Notes under the pieces: model-generated
What the model was told of the DNA's origin: nothing
What the model saw: the letters and a program-made list of their open reading frames with translations, nothing else
The model's database searches: none
Translations under genes and position numbers: made by a program
Source: Cryptomeria japonica
Taxonomy: Eukaryota; Streptophyta; Pinopsida; Cupressales; Cupressaceae
Assembly (NCBI RefSeq): GCF_030272615.1
Contig: NC_081405.1
Coordinates: 156,186,454-156,250,453, forward strand
Reading direction: 5' to 3'
DNA: 64,000 bases
Part shown: positions 61,879 through 64,000 of the stretch, one piece after another
Position numbering within the stretch: the stretch's first letter is position 1
Layout: every line of letters begins with the position of its first letter

Positions 61879-63159
61879 TTAGTTTGTCGATTCAGTGACT
61901 TCCACACTAGGTGCAGAAACCGGTTCTTCTTGAACCACTTCTTCTAGCTTCTTCTTCCAGGTTTTCTTCATATCTGTTTGAATGGTTTCAACATCTATCT
62001 TTCCTTTCGGAGTTACTGGTATATCATCCGATATATTCTTTCTTGTTCTACAGAATCTTGCTGAATGACCCGGTTTGTTGCAATGATAGCAAATCATTCC
62101 AGGTGCTCTCCAAGGTCCATTGTTCATGTTTCTATTCTTCCTTCTGCATGTTGCAGCAGTGTGACCATTACCATGACAGATCAAACAGGTTGCTCTCCAT
62201 CCAGTTGTCGCTTGATAGCCACTACTTCCTGACTAATAATTATAGGTATTAAACTAGTTTGGGTTGCGGTTCCCAGAGGGTTTAGAAAAAGATCCTTTAC
62301 TCCTTTGAGGATACCTTCCGGTGTTGTGCATGACAGACCTGCATTCAAATGCTCTATGCCCAAAATTGTTGCATGCATAACAATTACCATTGAATCTATT
62401 GGGTCTAGGCTTATCATTTAGAAAATAAGGAAAGTTATTGTAAGCCTTACTTCTACATACATTAGCAGTGTGTCCTTCCTTGAGACAATTAAAGCAAACA
62501 AGTTTGAAATTTTTCTTACCTTTATCCTTTGGTGTCGGTTGTTTCTTTGATGCTCTATCTTTTGTTCCAGAGGTATCACCTTCCTCATATTCAAAGAAAC
62601 CAAGTCCATTGGTATTCTTTACTAGTATAGCTGACTCAAGCTTCTGCTCTAGCTTGATAGTGCTCTTATTGAATTTGGCAAGTATTTCCTTTGACTCAGT
62701 AAGTTCTTTGGTGATAGCAACATTGAAATCCTTCAAGGTTGCATTCTCAAAAACAACCATGTGTAGTTCACCTTGTATTTCTTCCTTTTCCATTTTATTT
62801 TCATGAAGATGAGCGGTAAGTGCACTAATCTCTTACTTCAGCTTGGAGATCTCATTATCTTTGTCTTTTACTAGATCTTCAGCTTTCCTCCAGTTCTCAA
62901 GTTCTTGACACATTCTGATAGTTAGTCCTTCAAGTTCCCTTCTTAGGTTGGCATTGGACTCATTCAGTTTTTCAACTTCTTGAACTAGGGCTTCCATGTC
63001 CACTTCATCAGAAGAACTGTTTTCAGTTAGCTCCATCAGTTTTTCAACATGCTCTCTTCTTTTTGCCTGAGAGGCCTTATATTTGACTTTAAGTTCATCA
63101 TAGGCTTGCTCAGTCTGAGTGAGCCGATGAGTAAGTTCCCTCACAATGTATTCCCCCAT
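61879..63159 (-). pseudogene. gag remnant of element B with four CCHC zinc knuckles
   Basis: A single frame of 427 codons from ATG at 63157-63159 (MGEYIVRELTHRL) to 61879, with stops at 62833 (TAA), 62254 (TAG) and one about 30 bases further on (TAG). The first about 200 residues are a Glu/Lys/Leu-rich coiled coil. Four knuckles of spacing C-x2-C-x4-H-x4-C follow: CFNCLKEGHTANVC, CYACNNFGHRAFEC, CLICHGNGHTAATC and CYHCNKPGHSARFC, the last two after a Gly/Ser linker. The globular copia gag core normally upstream is absent: the frame reads straight back through the primer-binding site into the LTR. So it looks like a gag C-terminal half, with RNA-binding potential only. Confidence 0.75.
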
Positions 63160-63194
63160 ATCTCTTTCCAAGTGGTTAGACTTATAGAAAGGTT

Positions 63195-63207
63195 GGCTCT
63201 GATACCA
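63195..63207 (-). promoter_or_regulatory. Primer-binding site of element B
   Basis: The minus strand reads TGGTATCAGAGCC two bases inside the LTR end, complementary to initiator tRNA-Met. Confidence 0.92.
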
Positions 63208-63209
63208 AT

Positions 63210-64000
63210 TGATGAATACTAAGAGGGGGGGGTGAATTAGTATACCAAAAATTATTGTACTCAAACACTTTATCAGTCTAGCAGTAAACCGATATAACAG
63301 TTTAATTAACAAACCAGTTAACACAAATGCAAACCAAACAACAAGTAAGGCATTCACCCACAGAAGCACAATCACCATAACACAAGAGATTTTGACATGG
63401 AAACCCAAATGGGAAAAACCATGGTGAGATGAAACTTACAAGTAACTATCTGCAGAATAGTAACCAGACCGGTTAAGGTCATACAATGTTCTTTACCAGA
63501 ACAGATCCTGTTAGGAATCTCAATCTTTGTTAAGAGATAAGTCTGATTAAAGACTACCTTGTGAGAGGATTTTAGATCCACAGATGTGAACCACCTTGTT
63601 AGAGGATTTGCAAAGGCTTTTCTGGGCCTACCCAGTTAAGGGTTTCTAACTTGTCAAAGATGTGAGTAATCAACAAGTGAATGATCTAGCGAATATCACA
63701 GTCTTCTTAGTTAGATCCATGATATCTCATTGCTAATGTATTTCAGCATTAGTTTAGTCTTCAGTAATTCCACACTCTATTTCAGTAGACAAACTTGATC
63801 TTTTCTATTAAGATTGAGCATACAAGAACTCATCAACCACTTCAAACCCTAATAGCTACATGCACATATTGAAACCCTAGACATGATGTCCTTATAAGGA
63901 ATCTGATTTCATGTCAGTCCAATAGGATTACATTGCAAGTTCCTAGGCTCATTGTATCTAGACACATTTGGTAACATGACACAAAATCACCATCAAAGTG
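63210..64000 (-). repeat. 5' LTR of element B (partial, runs off the window)
   Basis: It starts TGATGAATACTAAGAGGGGG and aligns with 12332-13150 of the 3' LTR, including the CCAGACCGGTTAAGG block, with scattered substitutions. A 21-base stretch near 12595 (a second CAGACCGG(T/C)TAAGGTC copy) is present only in the 3' LTR. Confidence 0.9.

Overview
The window is plant nuclear heterochromatin made almost entirely of nested LTR retrotransposons. I see no host gene, tRNA, rRNA or CRISPR array. The lineages (Sirevirus-type Ty1/copia, Tekay/Del-type chromovirus, Tat-type gag-pro) are plant-specific, and LTRs over 4 kb point to a seed plant with a large repeat-rich genome. The species cannot be read from the sequence.

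The layout is a stack of insertions, ordered by target-site duplications (TSDs) and by host reading frames that rejoin when each insert is removed. (1) 1-2109: 3' end of a plus-strand Sirevirus-like element C (decayed 3' ORF, multiple polypurine tracts, LTR). (2) About 2110-4429 plus 12308-12331: minus-strand copia element A, with a decayed RT/RNase H. (3) 4430-12307 (TSD acatc): element G1, a gag-pro-only element lodged in the RT of A. (4) 12332 to beyond 64000: minus-strand Sirevirus-like element B, inserted into A. It carries a gag remnant with four zinc knuckles and a long 3' ORF but no pol. (5) 14567-58875 (TSD ttgga): a non-coding large retrotransposon derivative (LARD) with about 4.7 kb LTRs, inserted into the 3' ORF of B. 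(6) Inside the LARD: a solo copia LTR at 17056-17973 (TSD tttat); a tandem Tekay array LTR-internal-LTR-internal-LTR at 18546-41267 (TSD tcagc), both in its 5' LTR; and G2 at 43121-51100 (TSD attcc), a second member of the gag-pro-only family, in its internal region.

No element here is intact and autonomous. Three different non-autonomous designs coexist: the LARD (no protein), G1/G2 (gag-pro without RT/RNase H/integrase) and B (gag remnant plus 3' ORF without pol). The only complete pol complements are the two decayed Tekay copies. The LARD has nearly the same LTR terminus, primer-binding site and leader start as the Tekay elements, so it could have been mobilised by that family's machinery. 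Premature stops are mostly TAG where the sibling copy has CAG, as expected from decay of CHG-methylated DNA.

Limits: alignments were by eye, family names rest on motifs rather than searches, and some outer edges (C on the left, A on both sides, B on the right) are truncated by the window or by decay.
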